A DNA stretch of 64,000 nt from NCBI GenBank assembly GCA_903830985.1, contig CAIKVZ010000164.1, forward strand, positions 1 through 64,000, read 5' to 3'. Shown here one piece after another: positions 7,718 through 16,940 of this stretch; position 1 is the stretch's first letter, and each line of letters starts with the position of its first letter. The DNA comes from an uncultured beta proteobacterium. Lineage in GTDB: Bacteria > Pseudomonadota > Gammaproteobacteria > Burkholderiales > Burkholderiaceae_C. The position numbers and the translations under genes are program-made. Under the pieces are notes generated by a model. The model ran no database searches. It was not told the origin of the DNA and saw only the letters and a program-made list of their open reading frames with translations.

Positions 7718-8935
7718 ATGAGCACGCTGATTGTTTACCTGACACCCACCCCTGGTGGCCCGGAGTACAGCTATGTGCTGACGCAGGACGGCCAGAGCGT
7801 GGCCAGCCAGGGACGCGCCAGCGCCGCACTGCTGCCTGCCACCGACGAGGTCGTGGCCGTGGTCGATGGGCGCGCCCTGTCATGGCAGAGCGTGGATCTG
7901 CCCAAGGGCAGCGTCGGCTTGCGCGGCAGCAGCACAGCACGGCTGCGCTCGATTCTCGAAGGCTTGCTGGAAGAGCGGCTGCTCGATGAGCCCCAGGCCC
8001 TGCATTTCGCGCTGGCGCCCGATGCACGCCCCGATGCGCCGGTGTGCGTGGCCGTGTGCGAGCGTGCCTGGCTCAAGACCGCCTTGCAGGATCTGGAGTC
8101 CGTGGAGCGCGCCGCGACCCGCATCGTTCCCGAATTCACGCCCGCAGACCCGGCCCAGGCCGCAGTCTGGCAGGTGCTCGGCACCCCCGAACGGCCGGTC
8201 CTGGCGCGTGCCCTGGCGCAAGGCGTGTCGGTGCTGCCACTGGACGCCGGCAGCGTGGCGCTGGCCGTAGCCGCCGCCGGCCTTGACGGGCCCGAACTGC
8301 TGGCCGAGCCCGCCGTCGCGGCGCTGGCCGAAGCGGCCTTCAAACGCCCGGCGCAGTTGCAGCAAAGCGCGCAGCGCTGGCTGCAGGCGGCGCAATCCGG
8401 CTGGGACCTGGCGCAGTTCGACCTGATCAGTTCCTCGGGCACGCGCAGCTTCAAGAAGTTTGCCCTGGGCTGGCAAAGCCTGCGCCACGCGCCGCAGTGG
8501 CGTGCGCTGCGCTGGGGTGCAGTCCTGCTGGTTGCGGTGCAGCTGGCGGGCCTGAACCTGCTGGCCTGGCAGGAGAAAACGGCGCTGCAGGCGCAACGCG
8601 CCGCCATCACCGGTGTGCTGACCCAGACCTTCCCGAACGTACGCGTCGTGGTGGACGCGCCGGTGCAGATGGAACGGGAGCTGGCCGCGCTGCGCCAGTC
8701 CACGGGTGCCACTTCAGGCGGGGACCTGGAAGCCTTATTGGGCGCCGCCAGCGCGGTCGTTCCGGCGAACAAGACCGTCACGGCACTGGAGTTCTCTGCG
8801 GGCGAGTTGCGCCTCAAGGGCCTGCAGCTGAGCGAGGCAGAAGCTGCCACGGTCGCAACCCCGCTCAAGGCGCAGGGCTACCGCGCCCGTGTCGAAGCAG
8901 ACGCACTGGTCATCCAAGCGGGAGCACAGCCATGA
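7718..8935 (+). CDS. gspL: Type II secretion protein GspL
   Basis: Bitopic inner-membrane protein of 405 aa. Its cytoplasmic actin-like domain (about residues 1-250) docks the GspE ATPase, one membrane helix lies near 264-285 (WGAVLLVAVQLAGLNLLAW), and a small ferredoxin-like periplasmic domain pairs with GspM. The N-terminal MSTLIVYLTP and the LSWQSVDLPKG region are typical of Burkholderiales GspL. The stop overlaps the gspM start (ATGA). Confidence 0.9.
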   Translation: MSTLIVYLTPTPGGPEYSYVLTQDGQSVASQGRASAALLPATDEVVAVVDGRALSWQSVDLPKGSVGLRGSSTARLRSILEGLLEERLLDEPQALHFALAPDARPDAPVCVAVCERAWLKTALQDLESVERAATRIVPEFTPADPAQAAVWQVLGTPERPVLARALAQGVSVLPLDAGSVALAVAAAGLDGPELLAEPAVAALAEAAFKRPAQLQQSAQRWLQAAQSGWDLAQFDLISSSGTRSFKKFALGWQSLRHAPQWRALRWGAVLLVAVQLAGLNLLAWQEKTALQAQRAAITGVLTQTFPNVRVVVDAPVQMERELAALRQSTGATSGGDLEALLGAASAVVPANKTVTALEFSAGELRLKGLQLSEAEAATVATPLKAQGYRARVEADALVIQAGAQP

Positions 8936-9429
8936 ACAACATGAAAATCTGGCAGGAATTCTGGCGCGCCCGCGCACCGCGCGAACAGTTCGGCATCGCC
9001 TTGGCCAGCGCGGCCGTGGTGGCGACGCTGCTGTGGTGGCTGGCACTGGCACCGGCCCTGCAAACCCTGCGCAATTCCGGTCCTCAAGCGGCGCAACTGG
9101 AAGCCCAGCTGCAGACCCTGCGCGGTTTGCAGGCCCAGGCCCAGGCTTTGCAGGCACAACCCAAGATGGCCCGCGACGAGGCCTTGCGCGCGCTCGAGGC
9201 TTCGGTGAAACAACGCCTGGGCGCCACAGCCCAGCTCAGCGTGCAGGGCGATCGCGTCACTGTGCTGCTAAAGGGAACTTCCGTCGATGCGCTGGCCCAA
9301 TGGCTGGCCCAGGCGCGCGTCAACGCCCGCGCACTGCCCACCGAGGCGCGCCTGCAACGCAGTGCCGGCGCTGCGCCCGGTGCCGCCAGCTGGGACGGCA
9401 GCCTCTTGCTGGCCTTGCCGGCGCGTTGA
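8932..9429 (+). CDS. gspM: Type II secretion protein GspM
   Basis: Small inner-membrane partner of GspL (165 aa). It has a short cytoplasmic start, one membrane helix (about 18-36, GIALASAAVVATLLWWLAL), a coiled-coil-prone Gln/Ala-rich stretch (40-75), and a C-terminal ferredoxin-like domain around VTVLLKGTSVDALAQWLAQ. The ATG overlaps the gspL stop, indicating translational coupling and equal amounts of the two partners. Confidence 0.9.
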   Translation: MNNMKIWQEFWRARAPREQFGIALASAAVVATLLWWLALAPALQTLRNSGPQAAQLEAQLQTLRGLQAQAQALQAQPKMARDEALRALEASVKQRLGATAQLSVQGDRVTVLLKGTSVDALAQWLAQARVNARALPTEARLQRSAGAAPGAASWDGSLLLALPAR

Positions 9430-9446
9430 GACCCTTGGCGCATCGC

Positions 9447-10241
9447 ATGACCGCTCTTCGCCGCAGCACAAGACGTCCGGGCCTTTGGTCCTGGGCCGCC
9501 GGGGGCGCAGCGCTCGGTGCACTGCTGGCGCTGCTGCTGTGTGCGCCGGCCAGTTGGCTGGCGCGGTTGCTGGAACAGAGCACCGACGGACGCGTTGTGC
9601 TGCTGGCGCCACGCGGCACGGTCTGGGACGGTTCGGCGCAATTGCTGCTCACGGGTGGCGCCGGCAGCCGGGATGCCGCGACCCTGCCCGGGCGCATGGA
9701 TTGGACACTGCGCCCGGGCTGGAGCCAGCTGCAACTGCAGTTGCAAGTCCCATGCTGCACGCCGGCGCCACTGTTGCTGCTGTTCCAGCCGCACTGGGGC
9801 GCACTGACCATCACGGTGCAGGACGGCGCATCGAACTGGCCGGCGGAACTGCTGTCGGGACTGGGAACACCCTGGAACACGCTGCAACCCCAGGGCGCTT
9901 TGAGCCTGACGACTCAGGGACTGACACTGCAGTGGGCCCAGGGCCGCCTGGCGGTGGACGGTCGGGCGCAACTCAAGGCGGCAGGCATGTCATCGAGCCT
10001 GTCGACACTCAAGCCCATGGGCAGCTACCAGATCACGGTGTTGGGCGGCCCCAGCACTACACTGCAACTGCAAACGCTCGATGGCAGCCTGCAGTTGAAC
10101 GGCAGCGGACGCTGGGTCGACGGGCGGCTGCATTTCCAGGGCGCTGCCAGCGTTGCGCCGGAACATCTGGATGCCCTGTCCAATTTATTAAATATCATCG
10201 GACGTCGCGAGGGCGCCCGTTCCATCATTCAAGTAGGTTAA
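9447..10241 (+). CDS. gspN: Type II secretion protein GspN
   Basis: Accessory T2SS inner-membrane protein (264 aa) of the GspN family, present in only part of T2SS loci and of uncertain function. One N-terminal membrane segment (about 12-36) is followed by a periplasmic domain containing PRGTVWDGSAQL and IIGRREGARSIIQVG, both characteristic of the family. It lies 17 bp after gspM and 4 bp before gspD. Confidence 0.87.
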   Translation: MTALRRSTRRPGLWSWAAGGAALGALLALLLCAPASWLARLLEQSTDGRVVLLAPRGTVWDGSAQLLLTGGAGSRDAATLPGRMDWTLRPGWSQLQLQLQVPCCTPAPLLLLFQPHWGALTITVQDGASNWPAELLSGLGTPWNTLQPQGALSLTTQGLTLQWAQGRLAVDGRAQLKAAGMSSSLSTLKPMGSYQITVLGGPSTTLQLQTLDGSLQLNGSGRWVDGRLHFQGAASVAPEHLDALSNLLNIIGRREGARSIIQVG

Positions 10242-10245
10242 ACGC

Positions 10246-12303
10246 ATGCAAACTCCCACTTCACATCGTTTCCCGAACGCGTTCGTTGCTGCGGCCGTAT
10301 TCGCCCTGCTGGCCGGACTGCAGCCGGCGCAAGCCCAGACCACGCCCAACCCGCCGCCCAAGGCGGCGCAACGCGGCGAACCCGTGACGCTGAATTTCGC
10401 CAACGCCGAGATCGAGGCGGTGGCCCGCACCATGGCCAGCATGACCGGGCGCAACGTGGTGGTCGATCCGCGCGTCAAGGGCACGATGAACCTGAACACC
10501 GAGCGTGCGGTGTCGCCGGCCGTGGCCTACAACCTGTTTCTCGCCACCTTGCGCCTGCAGGGCTACGCCGTGGTGGAAGTCGGTGGCCTGGACAAGGTCG
10601 TGCCCGAGGCCGACGCCAAACTGCAAGGTGGCACGGTCTCGGCCGGCGCCGTGAGCGCGAACAACAGCCAACTCGTGACGCAGATCTTCAAGCTCAACTT
10701 CGAGCCCGCGAACAACCTGGTGCCGGTGCTGCGCCCGCTCATCAACCCCAACAACACCATCAACGTGAATCCCGGCAACAACTCGCTGGTGATCACCGAC
10801 TACGCCGACAACCTGCAGCGCCTGGGGCGCATCATCGCCGCGCTCGACGTGGCCAACGCCACCGACGTACAAATCCTGCCGCTCAAACACGCCATCGCCA
10901 GTGACCTGGCGCCGCTGGTGCTGCGCCTGGTCGAATCCGGCGGCGCGGGAGCGCCCACGGGCCAGGCCGACACCTCGTTCAAGACCACCCTGATTGCCGA
11001 GCCGCGCTCCAACACGCTGATCCTGCGCGCCGCCAACGCCGCACGCCTGGCACTGGTGATCTCGCTGGTGGAGAAGCTCGACCAGCCCGACACCGGGCAC
11101 AACGGCGCGGCCGGCAACATCTACGTGGTCTACCTGAAAAACGCCGACGCCACCAAGCTCGCGGTCACGCTGCGCGCCGCCATGTCGAGCACGGCCACAG
11201 CAGGAACAGCCGCGGTGACCGCAGGTGTGTCCGGTGCGGCACCCGTCACCCAGTCATCCACGGGCGGGCAAATCCAGGCCGACGCCAGCACCAACTCGCT
11301 CATCATCACCGCGCCCGAACCGCAGTACCGGCAACTGCGCGCGGTCATCGACCGGCTCGATGCGCGCCGGGCTCAGGTCTTTGTGGAAACCCTGATCGCC
11401 GAGGTGAGCGCCGACAAGGCCTCGCAGTTCGGCATCCAGTGGCAAAACGTGCTGGGCAGCAAGGGCGATGGCACGGTGGGCCTGATCGGCACCAACTACA
11501 GCACCAATGGCGGCACCAACATCATCAGCCTGGCCACGCAAGGCGCCAGCGGCGCGGTGTCGGCCCCGCCCGGCCTGAACCTGGCGCTGCTGAAGAACAT
11601 CAACGGCATCTACGTGCTGGGCGCGCTGGCCAATCTGCTGCAGAGCACAGGCGACGGCAATGTGCTGTCCACGCCTAACCTGCTCACGCTGGACAACGAG
11701 GAGGCCAAGATCGTCATCGGCCAGCAAGTGCCTTTTGTCACCGGCCAGTACACCAACACCGCAGGCAGCGGCGGCGTCACGAATCCGTTCCAGACCGTGG
11801 AGCGCAAGGACGTGGGCCTGACGCTCAAGGTGAAACCGCAGATCAGCGAGAACGGCACGGTCAAGCTGACCATCTACCAGGAGGTCTCCAGCGTCGACGC
11901 ATCGACCAAGAACTCGCTCAACGGACCCACCACCAACAAGCGCTCCATCGAGACCAATGTGCTGGTGGAGGACGGATCGATCGTGGTGCTGGGCGGATTG
12001 CTGCAGGACGAGTACTCGGGCAACCAGGACAAGGTCCCGGGTCTGGGCGACGTGCCGATCTTTGGCAACCTGTTCAAGAGCGAAAGCCGCTCGCGCAAGA
12101 AGACCAATCTGATGGTGTTCCTGCGTCCGGTGGTGGTGCGCGATGCCGCCGCCGTGGAACAACTCTCCCTGGGACGCTACGAGCAGATGCGCGGCGGCCA
12201 GTCCGCTGCGCAGCCCGTGAACAGCACCATGGTGCCGATCAACGAATCGGTGCAGATGCCGCCCCTGGCGCCACGCAGCGCACCGGTGCGTTCCCAGCCT
12301 TGA
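10246..12303 (+). CDS. gspD: Type II secretion secretin GspD
   Basis: Outer-membrane secretin (685 aa) forming the exit channel. It has a signal peptide (cleavage after AQA near residue 29), the N0 domain ([18 protein letters not shown]), N1-N3 ring-building domains (about 130-410) and the C-terminal secretin domain with [37 protein letters not shown] and [10 protein letters not shown]. There is no recognisable S-domain for a pilotin; the tail after residue 625 is Gln/Pro-rich. It lies between gspN and gspE. Confidence 0.96.
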   Translation: MQTPTSHRFPNAFVAAAVFALLAGLQPAQAQTTPNPPPKAAQRGEPVTLNFANAEIEAVARTMASMTGRNVVVDPRVKGTMNLNTERAVSPAVAYNLFLATLRLQGYAVVEVGGLDKVVPEADAKLQGGTVSAGAVSANNSQLVTQIFKLNFEPANNLVPVLRPLINPNNTINVNPGNNSLVITDYADNLQRLGRIIAALDVANATDVQILPLKHAIASDLAPLVLRLVESGGAGAPTGQADTSFKTTLIAEPRSNTLILRAANAARLALVISLVEKLDQPDTGHNGAAGNIYVVYLKNADATKLAVTLRAAMSSTATAGTAAVTAGVSGAAPVTQSSTGGQIQADASTNSLIITAPEPQYRQLRAVIDRLDARRAQVFVETLIAEVSADKASQFGIQWQNVLGSKGDGTVGLIGTNYSTNGGTNIISLATQGASGAVSAPPGLNLALLKNINGIYVLGALANLLQSTGDGNVLSTPNLLTLDNEEAKIVIGQQVPFVTGQYTNTAGSGGVTNPFQTVERKDVGLTLKVKPQISENGTVKLTIYQEVSSVDASTKNSLNGPTTNKRSIETNVLVEDGSIVVLGGLLQDEYSGNQDKVPGLGDVPIFGNLFKSESRSRKKTNLMVFLRPVVVRDAAAVEQLSLGRYEQMRGGQSAAQPVNSTMVPINESVQMPPLAPRSAPVRSQP

Positions 12304-12319
12304 ACCGAAAAGCCCGCAC

Positions 12320-13789
12320 ATGCGCCACCCCCTGCCCTACGCCTTTGCCCGCACCCAGCAGTTGCTGCTGCAGGAGGACGGCGACGACCTGACGTTGTGG
12401 CTGCACAGCGCCTCCCCGAACACCGGTGTGAGCGAAGTGCTGCGCAAGTACCCCGTGCAACACGTGCAACTCCTGGCCCAGGAGGCGCTGCAGCAGCGCA
12501 TCAGCGCCGCCTACGCCCAGGGCGAGTCGAGTGCGGCCACGGTGGTGAGCGAAGTCGAGAGCGACGCCGATCTGTCGCGCATGATGCAGGAACTTCCCGC
12601 CGTGGAAGACCTGCTGGAAACCTCGGACGACGCACCCATCATCCGCATGCTCAATGCGCTGCTCACGCAGGCGGCACGCGACGGTGCCAGCGACATCCAT
12701 ATCGAACCCTACGAGCGCCACTCCAGCGTGCGCTTTCGCGTCGACGGCACGCTGCGCGAAGTGGTGCAACCGAATCGCGCGCTGCACGCCGCGCTGATCT
12801 CGCGCCTGAAGATCATGGCCGATCTGGACATCTCGGAAAAGCGTCTGCCCCAGGACGGGCGCATTTCGCTGCGCATCGGCACCCGTGCCGTGGACGTGCG
12901 CGTCTCCACCCTGCCCAGTGCGCACGGTGAGCGCGCCGTATTGCGCCTGCTTGACAAGAGCGGCAACAAGCTCACGCTGGAAGCGGTCGGCATGCAGGGC
13001 GACGTGCTGCAGCGTCTGCTGGGCCTGATCGCGCAGCCGCACGGCATCATCCTGGTGACCGGCCCCACGGGATCCGGCAAGACCACCACGCTGTACGCCG
13101 CGCTGCAGCGCCTGGATGCGGGCCGCGGCAACATCATGACGGTGGAAGACCCGATCGAATACGAGTTGCCCGGCGTGGGCCAGACCCAGGTCAACGCCAA
13201 GATCGACCTGACCTTCGCCAAGGCCTTGCGCGCCATCCTGCGCCAGGACCCGGACGTGATCATGATCGGCGAAATCCGCGACTTCGAGACCGCGCAGATC
13301 GCCATCCAGGCGTCGCTCACCGGGCATCTGGTGCTGGCCACGCTGCACACCAACGACGCGGCCAGCGCCGTGACGCGCCTGACCGACATGGGCGTGGAAC
13401 CCTTCCTGCTGAGTTCATCACTGCTGGGTGTGCTGGCGCAGCGCCTGGTGCGCAAGCTGTGCCCGCACTGCGCTCCCACACTCGGCACTGGCGTGTCCTC
13501 GCTGCCCCCCGAGGGGGCTGCTACGCCTTGGGGCGGCCCTGCGGCGCAGCGCCATGGCCCGGGCTGCAGCGAATGCGGCCAGACCGGCTACGCGGGGCGC
13601 ACCGGCGTGTTCGAGCTGCTGGTGACGAACGACGCCACACGCGCGCAAATCCACAACCGCGCCTCGGAAGCCGACATCCGCGCAACTGCCATTCGAGACG
13701 GCATGACGCTGATGCGCGACGACGGCGAACGCCTGGTACAGAGCGGCGTGACCTCGCGCGAAGAACTGGTCAGAGTGACGCGGGATTGA
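12320..13789 (+). CDS. gspE: Type II secretion ATPase GspE
   Basis: Cytoplasmic hexameric ATPase powering pseudopilus assembly (489 aa). The N-terminal GspL-binding domain is followed by the catalytic core with Walker [10 protein letters not shown] (about 248-256), Asp box, Walker [10 protein letters not shown] (about 314) and His box. The zinc-binding CxxC pair is present (CPHC near 387, CSEC near 422). The 31 residues between the cysteine pairs are encoded by a GC-rich palindromic sequence resembling an intergenic repeat (see the separate repeat entry). The downstream neighbour is an ABC exporter, not gspF, which is unusual. Confidence 0.95.
   Translation: MRHPLPYAFARTQQLLLQEDGDDLTLWLHSASPNTGVSEVLRKYPVQHVQLLAQEALQQRISAAYAQGESSAATVVSEVESDADLSRMMQELPAVEDLLETSDDAPIIRMLNALLTQAARDGASDIHIEPYERHSSVRFRVDGTLREVVQPNRALHAALISRLKIMADLDISEKRLPQDGRISLRIGTRAVDVRVSTLPSAHGERAVLRLLDKSGNKLTLEAVGMQGDVLQRLLGLIAQPHGIILVTGPTGSGKTTTLYAALQRLDAGRGNIMTVEDPIEYELPGVGQTQVNAKIDLTFAKALRAILRQDPDVIMIGEIRDFETAQIAIQASLTGHLVLATLHTNDAASAVTRLTDMGVEPFLLSSSLLGVLAQRLVRKLCPHCAPTLGTGVSSLPPEGAATPWGGPAAQRHGPGCSECGQTGYAGRTGVFELLVTNDATRAQIHNRASEADIRATAIRDGMTLMRDDGERLVQSGVTSREELVRVTRD
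13497..13555. repeat. GC-rich palindromic repeat inside gspE
   Basis: The stretch contains CCCCCCGAGGGGG followed by GCCTTGGGGCGGCCC. I recognise this pattern as a repeat commonly seen between genes in Comamonadaceae genomes. Here it is in frame and encodes the linker between the two zinc-binding CxxC motifs of GspE. The copy number in this genome cannot be judged from one window. Confidence 0.5.
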
Positions 13790-13796
13790 CGACGCC

Positions 13797-14837
13797 ATGA
13801 ACTCAGCAACCCCAAGCCTGACATTGCAAGGACTTCGGGTGCTGACAAGTTCAGCCAGCAGTCCCACAAGGGGGCCTTGGCGTCCCCTCGCACTGTCATT
13901 TCTTGCCATGCTGCTGACCGCCTGCAGCCCGACGCCGCCCCCCGGATGGTCCGGCTACATGGAAGGCGACTACGTTTACGTGTCTTCGGCGCTGGGTGGA
14001 ACGATCACCGGCCTCCCCGTGCGTGCCGGTGATCAGGTGGCACTTGGCGCACTGCTGTTCAGCCTGGACCCTGACGCCGAGCAGGCCGCGCGCCTGCAAG
14101 CCGATGCCCAACTGGCACGCGCGCAGGCTGCGGCCAGCAACTTGAGCAAGGGCCGGCGCGCCGAAGAAATCGCAGTGCTGCAGGCGCAGTTGACGCTGGC
14201 CCAGGCACAGGCGCAGCAGGCCGCCAGCGACCTGGCGCGAGAGCAGCAACTGGTGGCTCAGGGCTTTGTCTCGACCGCACGCAGCGAGACCTTGCGCACG
14301 GCTTTGACCGCCGCCAAGGCGCGCGTGGACGAACTTCAGGCACAACTGCAGGTGGCACACCTGCCGGCACGCAGCGACGAGCGCGCCGCAGCCCAGGCCG
14401 ATACGGCTGCGGCCACGCAGCAGGTGCGCCAACTCGCCTGGCGCGAAGCACAGAAGACGCGCACCGCGCCGGTGGCCGCGCTGGTGGCGGACAGTTTTTT
14501 CCGCGTCGGCGAGTGGGTCGCGCCAGGCCAGCCGATCGTGTCGCTGCTGCCGCCGGCGAACCTCAAGGTGAAATTCTTTGTGGCACAGGAGGCGCTGCCG
14601 GGACTGCATTTGGGAACGGTGGTGCAAGTCCACTGCGACGGCTGCGCCGCGCCGATTACGGCCAAGGTGTCCTTCATGGCCAGCCGCGCCGAGTACACGC
14701 CGCCGGTGATTTATTCCAACGCGCAACGCGCCAAGCTGGTGTTCCTGATCGAGGCGCGCCCCGAGCCGAAAGACGCCACCCTGCTCAAACCGGGTCAGCC
14801 CGTGGACGTCGCGCTGGCCCCAGGAAAAACGCCGTGA
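13797..14837 (+). CDS. HlyD-family adaptor lipoprotein of an ABC exporter
   Basis: Periplasmic adaptor (346 aa) resembling YbhG/YhiI. The N-terminus has a hydrophobic segment ending in the lipobox LTAC (Cys about 43), so it is probably lipid-anchored. It continues with a split biotinyl-lipoyl domain (YVYVSSALGGTITGL and TAPVAALVADSFFRVGEWV), a long Ala/Gln-rich coiled-coil hairpin (about 85-205) and a beta-barrel domain with LKVKFFVAQEALPGL. Its stop overlaps the GTG start of the ATPase gene. Position inside the T2SS operon is unusual. The substrate is unknown; related systems export drugs or lipophilic compounds. No outer-membrane channel gene accompanies it. Confidence 0.87.
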   Translation: MNSATPSLTLQGLRVLTSSASSPTRGPWRPLALSFLAMLLTACSPTPPPGWSGYMEGDYVYVSSALGGTITGLPVRAGDQVALGALLFSLDPDAEQAARLQADAQLARAQAAASNLSKGRRAEEIAVLQAQLTLAQAQAQQAASDLAREQQLVAQGFVSTARSETLRTALTAAKARVDELQAQLQVAHLPARSDERAAAQADTAAATQQVRQLAWREAQKTRTAPVAALVADSFFRVGEWVAPGQPIVSLLPPANLKVKFFVAQEALPGLHLGTVVQVHCDGCAAPITAKVSFMASRAEYTPPVIYSNAQRAKLVFLIEARPEPKDATLLKPGQPVDVALAPGKTP

Positions 14838-15766
14838 CCCAGGCGATTTCGGTGCAGGGCCTGAGCAAGCACTACGGTGGACGCGCGGTCGTGGACCGGC
14901 TCGACATGGCGCTGGCGCCGGGTCGCATCTGCGGTTTTCTCGGGCCCAACGGCAGCGGCAAGACCACCACGCTGCGCATGCTGTGCGGCCTGCTGACACC
15001 CGACGCGGGCAGCGGCAGCTGTCTGGGTCTGGACATCCGAACCGAAGGCCCGCAGATCCGGCGCCAGGTGGGTTACATGACGCAGCGCTTTGGTCTGTAC
15101 GAGGACCTGTCGATACGCGAGAACCTGGACTTCATCGCCCGCCTGTTCGAGTTGCCAAAGCGGCGTCAGGCCGTGGATCAGGCGCTGGAGCGGCTCGAAC
15201 TGACGGCACGCCAGAAGCAGCTTGCCGGCACGCTCTCGGGCGGCTGGAAACAGCGCCTGGCGCTGGCCGCGTGCCTGCTGCACGAGCCGCGCCTGCTGCT
15301 GCTGGACGAACCCACGGCCGGTGTGGACCCGAAAGCGCGGCGCGATTTTTGGGACGAAATCCACCGCTTGGCGGCGCAGGGCATCACGGTGCTGGTGTCG
15401 ACCCACTACATGGACGAGGCCGAGCGCTGCCACGAACTGATGTACATCGCCTATGGCCGCGTGCTGGCGCGCGGCACGCAGGCGCAGATCATCGACGCCG
15501 CAGCACTGTCGGTCTGGTCCATCGCCGGGCCAGACCTGCAGGCGCTGGTCGAGCCCTTGAAGCGTCAACCCGGCGTGCAAAGCGTGGCGGCCTTCGGCAA
15601 CACCCTGCACGTCGCGGGTGACGACGATGCCTTGCTGCAGACGGCACTGGCCCCCTTGCGGGCGCATGAAGAACTGCAGATCAGCCGCGCCAGCGCGAAT
15701 CTGGAGGACGTGTTCATCAGCCTGATCGGCCGCTCCCAGGACAATTTCGTCACGGAGACAGCATGA
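14834..15766 (+). CDS. ABC exporter ATP-binding protein (YbhF-like)
   Basis: 310-aa ATPase of the DRI/CcmA-type exporter group. It shows Walker [11 protein letters not shown], signature [12 protein letters not shown], Walker [14 protein letters not shown], and switch His in [12 protein letters not shown], followed by a C-terminal domain typical of YbhF-like subunits. YbhF of E. coli has two fused ATPase halves, whereas this protein has one and should work as a dimer. The start is a GTG overlapping the adaptor stop (GTGA), and its stop overlaps the permease start. Confidence 0.92.
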   Translation: MTQAISVQGLSKHYGGRAVVDRLDMALAPGRICGFLGPNGSGKTTTLRMLCGLLTPDAGSGSCLGLDIRTEGPQIRRQVGYMTQRFGLYEDLSIRENLDFIARLFELPKRRQAVDQALERLELTARQKQLAGTLSGGWKQRLALAACLLHEPRLLLLDEPTAGVDPKARRDFWDEIHRLAAQGITVLVSTHYMDEAERCHELMYIAYGRVLARGTQAQIIDAAALSVWSIAGPDLQALVEPLKRQPGVQSVAAFGNTLHVAGDDDALLQTALAPLRAHEELQISRASANLEDVFISLIGRSQDNFVTETA

Positions 15767-16899
15767 GCAGCCGTTTTTCCCTGGCGCGGGTGGGGGCTGT
15801 GGTCATCAAGGAATTCCAGCAGATGCTGCGCGACCGTCTCACCTTTGCCATGGCGATCGCTGTCCCCATCATCCAGCTGGTGCTGTTCGGCTACGCCATC
15901 AACAACGACCCCAAGGGCCTGCCCACAGCGCTCGTGGCCTACGACCAGGGGCCGCTCTCGCGCAGCCTGGTGGCCGCGGTGCAGAACACCGGCTACTTTC
16001 ACATCACGCAGCTGCCGGCCAGCGTGGCCGAAGGCGAGCGCCTGCTGGCGCTGGGCCAGGTGCAGTTCCTGTTCGCGATTCCGCCAGACTTTTCCCGGGC
16101 CGTGGTGCGCGGCGAAAAGCCGGCCGTGCTGCTGGCCGTGGACGCCACCGACCCGTCGGCTGCGAGCAACGCGCTGGCGGCCATGGCCGTGATCACGCCG
16201 CTGGCGCTGGCGCACGAGCTCACCGGCCCGCTGGCCGGCCTGCGACCGACGGAGGCGCCGTTCGAGCTGCGCGTGCAGCGCCGCTACAACCCGGAGGGGC
16301 TGACGCGCTACAACATCGTGCCGGGGCTGATCGGCACCATCCTGACCATGACCATGGTGATGCTGACTTCGCTGGCCATGACGCGGGAGCGCGAGCGCGG
16401 CACCATGGAAAACCTGCTCGCCACGCCGGTGCGCCCGATGGAGGTGATGGTGGGCAAAATCGCGCCCTATGTCATCGTCGGCTACATCCAGCTGGCCGTC
16501 ATCGTGAGCGCCTCGGTGCTGCTGTTCGAAGTGCCGATCGTGGGCAGCTTTGGCCTGCTGATGGCGGCCATCGGCCTGTTCATCCTGGCCAATCTGGGCG
16601 TGGGCTTCACCTTTTCCACGCTGGCCAAGAACCAGTTGCAGGCCATGCAGATGACCTTCTTTTTCTTCCTGCCATCCATGCTGCTGTCCGGCTTCATGTT
16701 TCCCTACCGTGGCATGCCCTTATGGGCGCAATGGTTGGGCGAAGTGCTGCCGCTGACGCATTTCCTGCGCGTGGTGCGCGCCATCATGCTCAAGGGCAGC
16801 GGCGCGGCCGAGGTCGCGCCCGACCTGTGGCCGATGGCGCTGTTCCTGCTCGTGGCCGGCACCCTGGCCCTGAAACGCTACCAGCAGACGCTGGATTGA
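15763..16899 (+). CDS. ABC-2 type exporter permease (YbhS/YhhJ-like)
   Basis: Membrane subunit (378 aa) of the preceding ATPase and adaptor. The ABC2 layout is clear: a first helix near 25-46 (AIAVPIIQLVLFGYAINND), a large periplasmic domain, then five helices from about 185 onwards with the family sequence YNPEGLTRYNIVPGLIG and MTRERERGTMENLLATPVRP. A single permease implies a homodimer; E. coli uses two different permeases (YbhS and YbhR). Coupled by ATGA to the ATPase gene. Confidence 0.92.
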   Translation: MSSRFSLARVGAVVIKEFQQMLRDRLTFAMAIAVPIIQLVLFGYAINNDPKGLPTALVAYDQGPLSRSLVAAVQNTGYFHITQLPASVAEGERLLALGQVQFLFAIPPDFSRAVVRGEKPAVLLAVDATDPSAASNALAAMAVITPLALAHELTGPLAGLRPTEAPFELRVQRRYNPEGLTRYNIVPGLIGTILTMTMVMLTSLAMTRERERGTMENLLATPVRPMEVMVGKIAPYVIVGYIQLAVIVSASVLLFEVPIVGSFGLLMAAIGLFILANLGVGFTFSTLAKNQLQAMQMTFFFFLPSMLLSGFMFPYRGMPLWAQWLGEVLPLTHFLRVVRAIMLKGSGAAEVAPDLWPMALFLLVAGTLALKRYQQTLD

Positions 16900-16940
16900 T
16901 CGGCCGACCTGCGCGCGCCAGCAGTTACCATTGACCTCCT

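Noticed and set aside
13857-13895. A second possible copy of the gspE repeat at the start of the adaptor gene (AAGGGGGCCTTGG).
   Set aside because: Only a short part resembles the unit and it encodes a plausible pre-lipobox leader; not enough to call a repeat.
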